Positions 16,444 to 23,984 of a DNA stretch of 64,000 nt are shown here, one piece after another. The position numbers were made by a program, and so were the translations under genes. Position 1 is the stretch's first letter. Every line of letters starts with the position of its first letter. The DNA is from Methanosuratincola petrocarbonis. Its GTDB lineage: Archaea > Thermoproteota > Methanomethylicia > Methanomethylicales > Methanomethylicaceae. The notes beneath the pieces are model-generated. The model saw only the letters and a program-made list of their open reading frames with translations, had not been told where the DNA came from and made no database searches. The DNA lies in contig CP130488.1 of NCBI GenBank assembly GCA_030522375.1, forward strand, positions 310,001 through 374,000, written 5' to 3'.

Positions 16444-17565
16444 CTACTCCCTTAGTAGGAACTTCTCTACGGAACCTTTGGCTCTTTCCCTCCGTGCCCT
16501 GTGCTCCTCGAGGAATTCAGCCACCTTCCTGGCCAGCCTCTCCTTGCACTCCCCGCAGATCAGCCCGCCTGCCTTGCAAGAAGCGTAAGTCTCGGCAACG
16601 GCCTTGTCGTCCTCGTCGAAGAGGCTGTATAGGTAGCTGTACACTACGCAGATGTCCGGGTTGCCTCCCTTCTCCTTCTGCTCCCTTATCGTCGGCTGCC
16701 CCCCCGTGAACGCATTCTTCACTTTCCTCGCCGCCTCCTCCTTTGTGTCTGAGAGGAAGATGGCGGTGTCCGGGAGGCTAGCGCTCATCTTGCCCCCGCT
16801 CCCTAGCCCGGGGATGAACTTGCTGTAGACCCCGGCGGGCTTCCTGTAGCCCAGCTTTGGTGCAACGTCCCTGGAGATCCTCCAGTATGGCTCCTGGTCT
16901 ATCGCGCAAGGTATCAGCACATGCGCGTCCTCGGAGGTCAGGTACTGATGTATGAAACAGGGGGCGGCCTGCATCGCCGGGAAGAAGATCATCCCTATGT
17001 TAGAGCTCTCCGAAAACCCGAAGGTCGCCTTAGCAGTGGAGAATGTGACGTGCTTGGCAACCCTGACGGCCATGTTGTACAGCGGCTTGGAGTATGTCAG
17101 GTTGGTGAAGATCTTGGTCCTCTCGGGGTCGAACCCCACTGCTATTATGTCGAGGATGTTCTCCTTAGCATACTCCGCCACCTGCTCGGTGGACAATTCG
17201 GGGTTGAAGAGGAACTTCTCGTCGTCGGTTATCTGGAAGTAGAGGTCGCACTTGAAAGCGTCCTGCAGGTACTTGGTGAAGAGCCATGGGATGAGGTGGC
17301 CCAGGTGGGTGTTCCCTGATGGTCCCCTGCCTGTATAAAGGACTACCTTTACGCCCTTCTCATAAGAGTCGATCCACTCGTTGAGCTCCCTGTGGGAGAA
17401 GAACATCCCCCTCCTGAGCAGCACGTGGAGCCCTCCCGCATGCTTCCTAAGCCTTTCGACTATCTCCGGTGTCAGCGGATCGACCCCGAATTTCTCGATG
17501 AGCTCCTTGTAGTCGACCTCGCCCCTGACTTCCCAGGGGGTCACGATCGAATCCGAGTTCTCCAT
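16444..17565 (-). CDS. trpS: Tryptophanyl-tRNA synthetase
   Basis: A 373-residue class I aminoacyl-tRNA synthetase of the archaeal/eukaryotic TrpRS type. The HIGH signature appears as HLGH in TGRGPSGNTHLGHLIP (residues 79-93). The KMSKS loop appears as GKMSAS near residue 256. The tryptophan pocket region FSESSNIGMIFFPAMQ is intact. A C-terminal CKAGGLICGECKERLA segment carries Cys pairs. It heads a minus-strand run with the thioredoxin-like and CcdA genes, probably by position only. Confidence 0.95.
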   Translation of the reverse strand: MENSDSIVTPWEVRGEVDYKELIEKFGVDPLTPEIVERLRKHAGGLHVLLRRGMFFSHRELNEWIDSYEKGVKVVLYTGRGPSGNTHLGHLIPWLFTKYLQDAFKCDLYFQITDDEKFLFNPELSTEQVAEYAKENILDIIAVGFDPERTKIFTNLTYSKPLYNMAVRVAKHVTFSTAKATFGFSESSNIGMIFFPAMQAAPCFIHQYLTSEDAHVLIPCAIDQEPYWRISRDVAPKLGYRKPAGVYSKFIPGLGSGGKMSASLPDTAIFLSDTKEEAARKVKNAFTGGQPTIREQKEKGGNPDICVVYSYLYSLFDEDDKAVAETYASCKAGGLICGECKERLARKVAEFLEEHRARRERAKGSVEKFLLRE

Positions 17566-17705
17566 CTCCTGGCACCTTGCCTTCTCATAGTCAAGCCGGA
17601 GTCATTTATATTGTTTGGCAGCAACGGCCTCCGGGCGCTGCTTTTGTCTGACTTCCAATTTGCTTTTGGCAAACTATATTAGCGGTCTGGCATTTTATTT
17701 CCACC

Positions 17706-18371
17706 ATGGACAGGCGGATCTGCGATTTCCACATGCACTCCTTCTACAGCGATGGGGACCTCCTCCCGGCGGAGATAGCGAGGCGGACCCGCGTGCTGGG
17801 GAACAGGCTTATTGCGATCACGGACCACGCTGACGCTTCCAATCTGGAGTGGGTAGTCAACGCACTGCTGCGGGCTTCGGAGGGGATCTCCAGGCATCTT
17901 GACGATTTCGAGCTGGTGCCGGGCGTCGAGCTTACACACGTGCCCCCTGTGAGCATCCCTGGATTGGCCCGCGAAGCGAAGCGGCTCGGTGCCAAGGTCG
18001 TCGTTGTCCACGGCGAGACTCTCATTGAGCCCGTGGAGGCTGGCACAAATAGGGCTGCGTGCCGTTGTGCGGACGTCGACATCCTTGCGCATCCAGGTCT
18101 CGTCACCGAGGAGGATGTGCTGGCAGCAAAGGACAACGGCGTCTTTCTCGAGCTCTCCTACAGGGGCGGGCATTGCTTGGGCAACGGTCACGTGGCGAGG
18201 CTGGCAACGCAGCTGGGCGCATTTCTAGTTGTAGACTCTGATGCCCATACCGTTGGCGATCACCTCACGCCCGAGATGTCGCTGGCGGTTGCGCGCGGGG
18301 CTGGGCTTTCAGAAGCTGACGCCGAAAAGGTGGTCTTCAGGAACCCCCAAGAGCTGATAAAGCGTTTTTAA
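17706..18371 (+). CDS. PHP-domain metal-dependent phosphoesterase
   Basis: A 221-residue PHP protein. Metal-binding motifs in order are DFHMHSFYSDG near residues 7-17, ITDHAD near 38-43, an internal VVVVHGE near 98-104, DILAHPG near 124-130 and the final VDSDAH near 175-180. This family includes histidinol phosphatase-like and nucleotide phosphoesterases; substrate unknown. It is convergent with the SepCysS gene, ten bases apart. The ATG start is supported by the PHP motif lying close to it. Confidence 0.87.
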   Translation: MDRRICDFHMHSFYSDGDLLPAEIARRTRVLGNRLIAITDHADASNLEWVVNALLRASEGISRHLDDFELVPGVELTHVPPVSIPGLAREAKRLGAKVVVVHGETLIEPVEAGTNRAACRCADVDILAHPGLVTEEDVLAAKDNGVFLELSYRGGHCLGNGHVARLATQLGAFLVVDSDAHTVGDHLTPEMSLAVARGAGLSEADAEKVVFRNPQELIKRF

Positions 18372-18381
18372 TAAAGGGTTC

Positions 18382-19587
18382 CTACTTGACTTCCAGCCCA
18401 TACTTTTCAGCAATCTCCAGGAATGCCTGGGACACATACTTCACTTGGTCCCATGTGAGCCCGTAAGTGTTGAGCTTGAAGTGCTTTGTCAGGCCCGGCT
18501 GAATCCCGACTATCTTCCTCGTCCTCAATTCATCGTAGAGGAAGTACCCCTTGCGCTTGTGGCTCTGGGAGACCTTGAAGAATGGCTCGGTCTCGAAATG
18601 GATGAGCGTGTGCCTTTTGGGGCGCTCTCCAATCTGCTTGACCCCCTGGATGCGCTCGAGCTCCCCAACAAGGAACCTGGCCTTCTGGACCTCCTCATCC
18701 CAATTCTCGACCCTCTCAACCACCGTTGGGAAGGAGGCTATCAGCGTCAGTAGCGGTGCGCCCATCACTGTGCACCCGAGCAGGGCGAGCTCCTTCGACA
18801 CGAAGCTCCTGCTCGTGAGGTCGCCTTGTATGGAGGCTCTCCTGAGCAGCTTCTCCTCGAGGCTCTTCCTCAGCGCGAGGATCCCCGTTGGAGCGCTCGC
18901 AGCCCAGCTCTTGTGCCCGCTCCCAGTTATCACATCAGCTTGTGCCCTCTTCCCGTCAACGGGCATCACCCCGGCGCTGTACGCGCAGTTGAGTATGAAC
19001 GGCACTTCGTAGTCCTGGGCTATCTTTCCGACTACCTCCGCATCGTTGACATTGCCGTACTGGTAGTCTACATGGGTCAGGAGCACTGCTGCTGGAAGCC
19101 TTCCTGTCTCCCTCTTCACCTCCTCGATCTTCGCCGCATATGCATTAAGGTCGACCTTGTGCTCGGGCGGGCCTCCGACAGGTACCTCCTTGACCCTCAA
19201 CCCTGCCAGCTCAGCGGCTATGTACGATGAGTAGTGTGCTAGCCCGTCTAGCACAACATAGTCCCCGGGCGCACCCAACATCCTGAACGCAATGAACTTC
19301 GCCTCCCTGCACCGCGTCACAACCCTCGCAAGGTCCATGCCTAGGAACTCAGCCAGGTCGTTGTAGAAGTCCTTGATCGGAGGGTTCTCGATCATGTCAA
19401 GCCGGGCTGACTTGGGAGGGCACCAGTCGCAGGTCGAGTAACCGTCCCCGAACTCGATTATCGCCCGCATTGCCTCCTCGCTGAGTACCCCTCCCCTCTG
19501 TATCGGCTGCAGGTTCACGTGATCTTCCTCTGAGAACTCCCTCTTCAGGTTCCTGTACTTTTCAAGCCTCTCTTGTGGTATCCTCAA
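18382..19587 (-). CDS. pscS: Sep-tRNA:Cys-tRNA synthase (SepCysS)
   Basis: About 401 residues; a PLP enzyme converting O-phosphoseryl-tRNA(Cys) to cysteinyl-tRNA(Cys). Signatures are NLQPIQRGGVLSEEA near the N-terminus, DGYSTCDWCPP with the conserved Cys residues, TRCREAKFIAF and LLTHVDYQYGNVNDAE, and the Schiff-base Lys in TGSGHKSWAASAP. The start is taken as TTG at 19587 because it overlaps the stop of the small upstream gene by TTGA; the frame extends further but the added residues look non-coding. The tRNA-Cys gene and a 61-residue helical protein precede it in the same orientation. The partner SepRS is not in the window. Confidence 0.94.
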   Translation of the reverse strand: MRIPQERLEKYRNLKREFSEEDHVNLQPIQRGGVLSEEAMRAIIEFGDGYSTCDWCPPKSARLDMIENPPIKDFYNDLAEFLGMDLARVVTRCREAKFIAFRMLGAPGDYVVLDGLAHYSSYIAAELAGLRVKEVPVGGPPEHKVDLNAYAAKIEEVKRETGRLPAAVLLTHVDYQYGNVNDAEVVGKIAQDYEVPFILNCAYSAGVMPVDGKRAQADVITGSGHKSWAASAPTGILALRKSLEEKLLRRASIQGDLTSRSFVSKELALLGCTVMGAPLLTLIASFPTVVERVENWDEEVQKARFLVGELERIQGVKQIGERPKRHTLIHFETEPFFKVSQSHKRKGYFLYDELRTRKIVGIQPGLTKHFKLNTYGLTWDQVKYVSQAFLEIAEKYGLEVK

Positions 19588-19769
19588 GGCAGCTGAACAC
19601 CGGCCTCTTCTTTTATCCTCTTGAGCAGGTTCTCGCACCTCGCGATGGCTTCCCCGACCCTTTCCCGATCCGCGTCTGTCAACCTGTGTGCTGGTGCCGT
19701 CCTCCTCAGGATCTGCTTCAAAGCTACCATCTCGCTGATTATCCCGTCCACGCTCTCAGAGAGGCTCAT
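19584..19769 (-). CDS. Small helical protein coupled to SepCysS
   Basis: A 61-residue, charged, probably all-helical protein (SVDGIISEMVALKQILRR...RERVGEAIARCENLLKRIKEE). Its stop overlaps the SepCysS TTG start (TTGA), and its ATG has GGTGATTC as ribosome site, 15 bases after the tRNA-Cys 3' end. Methanogens use a scaffold, SepCysE, or an N-terminal extension on SepCysS to join SepRS and SepCysS on the tRNA. This SepCysS lacks an extension, so the small protein is a natural candidate for a detached scaffold. That is inference from context; I see no diagnostic motif. Confidence 0.72.
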   Translation of the reverse strand: MSLSESVDGIISEMVALKQILRRTAPAHRLTDADRERVGEAIARCENLLKRIKEEAGVQLP

Positions 19770-19784
19770 CAAGAATCACCATGG

Positions 19785-19857
19785 AGCTAGGGTAGGGATT
19801 TGAACCCCAGTGAAACGGGTCTGCAGCCCGTCGCCTAAACCACTCAGCCACCCTAGC
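19785..19857 (-). tRNA. tRNA-Cys (GCA)
   Basis: A full cloverleaf on the minus strand. Acceptor stem GCTAGGG/CCCTAGC with discriminator T73 (U73 is typical of tRNA-Cys), and anticodon stem ACGGG/CCCGT with loop CTGCAGA giving GCA. The T-loop is TTCAAAT. CCA is not encoded and no intron is seen. It sits 15 bases before the small gene of the SepCysS pair and is probably on the same transcript. Confidence 0.96.
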
Positions 19858-19967
19858 ACGGAATCAGATTCTCCGTGCATAACTATTTATTTTTTCTTAT
19901 GCGTGCAAGGGGGCATATCGGAATGGCATATTTAGGCAATCGCAGAGAAGTGTATTGGGTATCCAAG

Positions 19968-20717
19968 ATGGGCCTCAAAGAAAGCGAAAAGATCCGCTAC
20001 AGCAGGCAGATTATGATAAAGGGGTGGGGAGAGGCAGCACAGCTTAGGTTGAAGGCTGCGAGGGTAGCCGTGATAGGCGTGGGCGGTCTCGGGAGCCCTG
20101 CTTCCCTCTACCTGGCTGCGGCAGGCGTCGGCTACCTGCGCCTAATCGACTGCGATGCGGTCGACCTCTCCAACCTCAACAGGCAGGTCCTCCACTGGAG
20201 CATTGACCTTGGGAGGCCAAAGGTAGAGTCCGCAGCCATGAAGCTGACCCAGCTCAACCCTGAGATCGAGGTTGACCCTGTAAATGAGGCGCTCACCGCT
20301 GATAATGTGGCCCAGCTTTTTAAGGGCATAGACGTTGTTGTGGACGGGCTTGACAACATTCAGTCGCGATTTATTGTCAATGAAGCCTGCGTTTCCTTAC
20401 GGATCCCATACATTTACGGGGCGGTGTATGGCATGGAGGGCTTCTTGACCACTATCGTCCCTCAAAAGGGGCCATGCCTCAGGTGCATCTACCCTTCAGC
20501 ATCCGCTCCTGCCGAGGCTTTCCCCGTGATAGGCACGGCACCTGGCGTTGTAGGATCCTTGGAGGCTGCAGAAGCACTGAAGCTGATTACCGGTATAGGG
20601 AAGCCTGCTATTGGGCGACTTGTTGTCTATGACGGCGAGCTCATGCATTTTGATGAGATCGCGGTAAAAAAGGACGAAGGATGCCCTGTATGCTCAAGGC
20701 AGAAGCCTATTCGATGA
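19968..20717 (+). CDS. ThiF/MoeB/HesA-family E1-like adenylyltransferase
   Basis: About 249 residues from the chosen ATG (MGLKESEKIRYSRQ). The nucleotide-binding loop is AVIGVGGLGSPASLYLAAAGVG, followed by DLSNLNRQVLH, the R-x5-K contact region GRPKVESA and catalytic Asp in DGLDN. Two Cys pairs, CLRC and CPVC, form the structural zinc site. It adenylates the C-terminal glycine of a ubiquitin-like sulfur carrier (MoaD/ThiS/SAMP type) for molybdopterin, thiamine or tRNA thiolation. The frame is open further upstream, but the family core starts here. Confidence 0.9.
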   Translation: MGLKESEKIRYSRQIMIKGWGEAAQLRLKAARVAVIGVGGLGSPASLYLAAAGVGYLRLIDCDAVDLSNLNRQVLHWSIDLGRPKVESAAMKLTQLNPEIEVDPVNEALTADNVAQLFKGIDVVVDGLDNIQSRFIVNEACVSLRIPYIYGAVYGMEGFLTTIVPQKGPCLRCIYPSASAPAEAFPVIGTAPGVVGSLEAAEALKLITGIGKPAIGRLVVYDGELMHFDEIAVKKDEGCPVCSRQKPIR

Positions 20718-21168
20718 ATTCGCGCCCAGTCTTCTTGAGGAGCCGTTCTCTGGCTACCCTCAGGGCTTCTTCTTCCCTCCTTGCCTCTTCCTCTATGCTC
20801 CTCGCTGGTCTGGCTAGCTCCCTCTCTTGGAGCCCGCAGGTGCCATTGGGGAGGAGTGCCCTCTTCTCGCAGAAGGCATAGTTGCACCTTGCTACGACGC
20901 ACACATCCCCCACCCAGTTGCAGAAGGGAGTCCCGTCCCTGTTGCCTCTCTGCTCCCATGGGTTGCTGCGGAACCCCCTCGGCTGAGGGGCGCTCGATTT
21001 TATATACAGGGCCCTTTGGCCACACCTAAAAAACTGGCAGGTTGCTTTGCATTGCGGCAGGTTTCTCAATTCCAAGACCTCACATTCGCAAATCCAGGCG
21101 TTGCATCCTGCTTTCAAAAACTGCGATACTAGATAGCCTCCAGCGGATAAATAAAGTTTATGGGGCAC
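20707..21168 (-). CDS. Cys-rich protein of unknown function
   Basis: Up to 153 residues with eleven or more cysteines in two clusters: GCNAWICECEV...QCKATCQFFRCG in the first half and PFCNWVGDVCVVARCNYAFC...GTC in the second, then a charged helical tail (SIEEEARREEEALRVARERL). The spacing suggests metal (zinc or iron-sulfur) binding. Start uncertain: a TATA-like CTTTATTTATC lies at the far upstream end, and another TATATAAAAT run lies mid-gene, so the product could be shorter. It overlaps the convergent E1-like gene by 11 bases. I do not recognise the family. Confidence 0.55.
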   Translation of the reverse strand: MPHKLYLSAGGYLVSQFLKAGCNAWICECEVLELRNLPQCKATCQFFRCGQRALYIKSSAPQPRGFRSNPWEQRGNRDGTPFCNWVGDVCVVARCNYAFCEKRALLPNGTCGLQERELARPARSIEEEARREEEALRVARERLLKKTGREFIE

Positions 21169-21172
21169 AGAT

Positions 21173-21655
21173 TCACCGCTTGTACCCTATCCTCCTGAGG
21201 AACTCCTTCCTGCTTTCCCTATCAGCTTCCGACTCTACGCCCCTGGGCGGATCGCCGTCTATGACGCCGAGCACCCCCCTCTTCCCCTCCTCTTCAGCGA
21301 CGACCACAAAGAGCGGGTTTGCAGTTGCGCAGAATACATTGCAGACCTCTTGGACCGATTTTATGGCATTCAGCACGCTTATCGGGTATGCCTTCCTCAT
21401 AACTAGAACGAAGATATGCCCCGCCCCTATCTTCATGCATGCTTCTGAAGCAGCCCTCTCCAGCTCTTCGCAGTTCCCCTCGCGCCTTATCAGGCATGGC
21501 CCTGAAGCCTCCGCGAACGCAATCCCAAACTCTGCGCCCGGGGCATGCGTCACCATCACCTCGTAGAGATCCTCGACGCTCTTTATGAAATGAGTCTGGC
21601 CTATCACTATGTTCGATCCCTGCGGGGCGCTCACCTGGACCAATTTGATCTCCAT
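21173..21655 (-). CDS. Adenosine-specific kinase family protein
   Basis: About 160 residues starting MEIKLVQVSAPQGSNIVIGQTHF, which matches the small PF04008-type adenosine-specific kinase family of thermophiles. The conserved HFIKSVEDLYEVMVTHAPGAEFGIAFAEASG region and the ATANPLFVVVAEEE...GVLGVIDG end are complete. The ATG at 21655 has GGTGCGAG 5 bases upstream, and a TATA element (ATTTATACAG) lies about 30 bases beyond it. Phosphorylating adenosine to AMP would feed AMP phosphorylase at 9373; that link is my inference. Confidence 0.83.
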   Translation of the reverse strand: MEIKLVQVSAPQGSNIVIGQTHFIKSVEDLYEVMVTHAPGAEFGIAFAEASGPCLIRREGNCEELERAASEACMKIGAGHIFVLVMRKAYPISVLNAIKSVQEVCNVFCATANPLFVVVAEEEGKRGVLGVIDGDPPRGVESEADRESRKEFLRRIGYKR

Positions 21656-21801
21656 AGCTCGCACCAAAAATATCTTAGCTGCTGCTGTATAAATCATTAA
21701 CACTTTTCCCTCAGGCGAACCCTAAAACGTATCTGAAATCGAACAGAATGCTAAACTATAATAACCCTTCTTGGCTAAATATTAATCTAAAGTGATGAAA
21801 A

Positions 21802-22242
21802 ATGTACAGGACAATAATGGTAGGTGTGGACGGATCCAAGCCTGCAGAGGCGGCTTTTGAGACAGCCATGGACATGGCGAAGAGGCACGACGCAAGGCTT
21901 CTTATAGTGACCATCTATGCCCCCCCAGCAATCGGTCTCCTCGGAGACATACCGCCTTATCCCCCAACGGTTCCGAAAGAGGTCAGCGAGAAGATGGAGC
22001 CACTCCTGAAGCAGTACGAGGAGAGGGCAAAGAAGGAAGGCGTAAAGGTAGTCGAAACCAAGATCGTGCCGGTGTGGAACACTGTCGGTGCTGGCTTCGT
22101 GGCCGAGGCAGAGAAGCAGGGATGCGCCCTGACCGTAATAGGCTCCAGGGGCATGACCGGCCTCAAGAGGACCCTGCTTGGCAGCGTAGCCGAGTACGTC
22201 TCCAAGAACGCACACTGCGACGTTCTCATCACGAGAAGGTAA
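21802..22242 (+). CDS. Universal stress protein (UspA family)
   Basis: A 146-residue single-domain UspA protein. It begins MYRTIMVGVDGSKPAEAAFETA and ends with the ATP-binding signature VIGSRGMTGLKRTLLGSVAEYVSKNAHCDVLI, intact in its glycine spacing. Such proteins are cytoplasmic dimers that bind ATP and respond to stress. The promoter region is AT-rich (ttggctaaatattaat) and the ATG follows GTGATGAAAA. A T7 run (22264-22271) after the stop may terminate transcription. Confidence 0.92.
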   Translation: MYRTIMVGVDGSKPAEAAFETAMDMAKRHDARLLIVTIYAPPAIGLLGDIPPYPPTVPKEVSEKMEPLLKQYEERAKKEGVKVVETKIVPVWNTVGAGFVAEAEKQGCALTVIGSRGMTGLKRTLLGSVAEYVSKNAHCDVLITRR

Positions 22243-22284
22243 AGTATAAGACTGCAAACCCCCCTTTTTTTGTGGGTAATTTTT

Positions 22285-22773
22285 ATGCTGCTCTCAATAT
22301 ACGGCATTGAATTGGATGTTCCGAAGGAGTATTTTATCTCAATCACCAAGGGCTCTCTTTACTTCAAGGGGGACCTCGAGGTTTCAGACCACTTCAAGCA
22401 TGTGGTCCGCGTATTCTGGGACGATCTCGATGAGTTCAAGAAGGTCTACTCCACGCCTCAGGATTTCTTCGAAGAGAAAGTTTCTGCAATACAGAACGAC
22501 AGGGATCTCGTCGGAATGAAGAGCGAAGTCTTCAGTTGGGGCGGCGCAGATGCTAACCATCCTGCCCACTTCCACAAGATATCTTACTCAACCAAAAAGA
22601 GGTTCACAAAGGAGCTTCACCACTGTATAATAGGTCTGGTGGTTTTCTGCGAAGTTTGCAGCAGGCGGTACCTTCTATTCAACGAGTACTATGAGAACAA
22701 AAATGAATTCGAGGAGACTGCGCTGAAGATTCTCGGATCTTTCCGGTGCCGCTGCGACATGGATGAAGTCTGA
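22285..22773 (+). CDS. Uncharacterised protein
   Basis: About 162 residues beginning MLLSIYGIELDVPKEYFISI, soluble by composition. A HPAHFHKISYSTKKRF segment, a VVFCEVCSRRYLLF Cys pair and a C-terminal FRCRC cluster are visible, possibly a metal site. I do not recognise a family. A TTG five codons earlier is possible. It lies between UspA and a convergent anchored secreted protein, with no obvious operon partner. Confidence 0.7.
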   Translation: MLLSIYGIELDVPKEYFISITKGSLYFKGDLEVSDHFKHVVRVFWDDLDEFKKVYSTPQDFFEEKVSAIQNDRDLVGMKSEVFSWGGADANHPAHFHKISYSTKKRFTKELHHCIIGLVVFCEVCSRRYLLFNEYYENKNEFEETALKILGSFRCRCDMDEV

Positions 22774-22799
22774 CGCAAAGCTAAACATAAAAAATATTG

Positions 22800-23495
22800 C
22801 TAGCGCGTGAGCGATCCTTCATACTCGTTGTACTCCCAACCGCCGCCGCTGCAGCAGTCCGCGGGCCACCCTCCGAATATGTCGTAAAGTATTATGATCG
22901 TGTCCTTATGCGCGGGTGTGAATTTGTCTGGGGAAGCTGTGAGATAAACGAATGTTTTCTTTTCTGCGTCCCAGAAGTATATCATCCACTGGGCCATCGT
23001 TGCAGGGTCGTTCTTGATACCGTTGATCTCATCTATGTATCGCATCCCTGATATGTTGCCATAGGTCACTGCAAATTGGAGGCTCTGTGGATCCTGGACT
23101 AATATCCTCTCAAAGACTGAGGAGTTGTTGAGGTCATAGACCCTTAACTCTGTCATATTCGCCTTGTGGATGTTCTGGATCACGTCAATAATGGTCGAAC
23201 CGTAAGGGAGCTCTATCCCCTCAAACCAGTACGCCACTCCGTGCGTTTCATTGTATGTCGTGTTCAGGTCAAATCCTATGTCGACCCTGACCATCTTCTC
23301 ACCCATCGGCGTCTCGTAATAGAGTAGCCTGCCCCCCCTTCCTATCTCATAAAGGTTGTATTTGTTCATGTTCTCAATGAAGCCCGAACCGAAGGTCTGG
23401 AAGCCTATTGCGCTCCCTACACTTATTACTGAAACAAGAAACAGTAGCAAAATCACCCAATACTTGAAGGGAGGCACGACATTATCTTCCGACAT
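22800..23495 (-). CDS. Membrane-anchored extracytoplasmic protein
   Basis: About 231 residues from MSEDNVVPPFKYW. One transmembrane anchor follows (WVILLLFLVSVISVGSAIGF), then an outward domain with several N-glycosylation sequons (NTTYNET, NMTEL, NNSS, NISG). A segment FDLNTTYNETHGVAYWFEGIELPYGSTIIDVI resembles small surface ligand-binding folds, without a firm family match. The C-terminus has a CC pair (WPADCCSGGG). It is divergent from the symporter genes at 23747 and shares a G-run promoter motif with them. Confidence 0.7.
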   Translation of the reverse strand: MSEDNVVPPFKYWVILLLFLVSVISVGSAIGFQTFGSGFIENMNKYNLYEIGRGGRLLYYETPMGEKMVRVDIGFDLNTTYNETHGVAYWFEGIELPYGSTIIDVIQNIHKANMTELRVYDLNNSSVFERILVQDPQSLQFAVTYGNISGMRYIDEINGIKNDPATMAQWMIYFWDAEKKTFVYLTASPDKFTPAHKDTIIILYDIFGGWPADCCSGGGWEYNEYEGSLTR

Positions 23496-23746
23496 TTTTT
23501 CCCCATTAGGAAAAACTTGACCCCCCCTAATATCCGTTCCCATGTTCTACACTTTTTAAGTAATGAAAAGCATAATGATAAATTTTTTTTCGTAACTTGA
23601 AACTTTTACCTTTATAAAATCATAATCTTTTTCTATTTTGTGAATTTAGGGGGGTTCCATATATAAATCTTATTATTGATTTTCGTAAGCTATATTAATA
23701 CCCATGGTCGAAATGGTTTTCAAGAAAACCCAATGGTGGGAAAAAC
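23496..23746. promoter_or_regulatory. Divergent promoter region with inverted TTAGGGGGG boxes
   Basis: This AT-rich gap separates the anchored protein (minus) from the symporter pair (plus). TTAGGGGGG occurs at about 23646-23654 just before the plus-strand TATA box (atatataaatc). Its complement, CCCCCCTAA, lies at about 23523-23531 in the minus-strand leader. The pair of identical boxes in opposite orientation suggests one regulator for both genes. Confidence 0.4.
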
Positions 23747-23971
23747 ATGTTTGAGTTGTTTCTAACGAACGAATATGCGACATTGATTCTCTTGGACATG
23801 CTACGCGGCGTCTTCGGCACCTACGGTTGGGGCCTGCCATCCACATGGACAAGCACATGGGCAATCGTCTACCTAGAGGAGTTCCTCCTCTGGTGGCTGT
23901 TTCCAGCGATTACGATGCTTTGGTGGCGTTCTTGGATCAAGAAGCATCCGGAGCTAGCTGAGGAGATATAA
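23747..23971 (+). CDS. Small membrane protein paired with the symporter
   Basis: A 74-residue protein with one or two hydrophobic, Trp-rich helices (GVFGTYGWGLP, then AIVYLEEFLLWWLFPAITMLWW) and a charged C-terminus. The symporter gene follows after 13 bases with GGGGGTA before its start, so they are one unit. Small accessory membrane proteins precede several sodium:solute symporters. A second symporter at 39151 also has a tiny membrane gene upstream. Start ATG after GTGGGAAAAAC. Confidence 0.75.
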   Translation: MFELFLTNEYATLILLDMLRGVFGTYGWGLPSTWTSTWAIVYLEEFLLWWLFPAITMLWWRSWIKKHPELAEEI

Positions 23972-23984
23972 GGGGGTATAAAGA

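Noticed and set aside
20627..21025. Alternative frame opposite the ThiF end starting at an internal ATG
   Set aside because: The Cys-rich frame of the same strand has regular metal-site spacing; the alternative is Arg/Gly/Gln-rich with no pattern.
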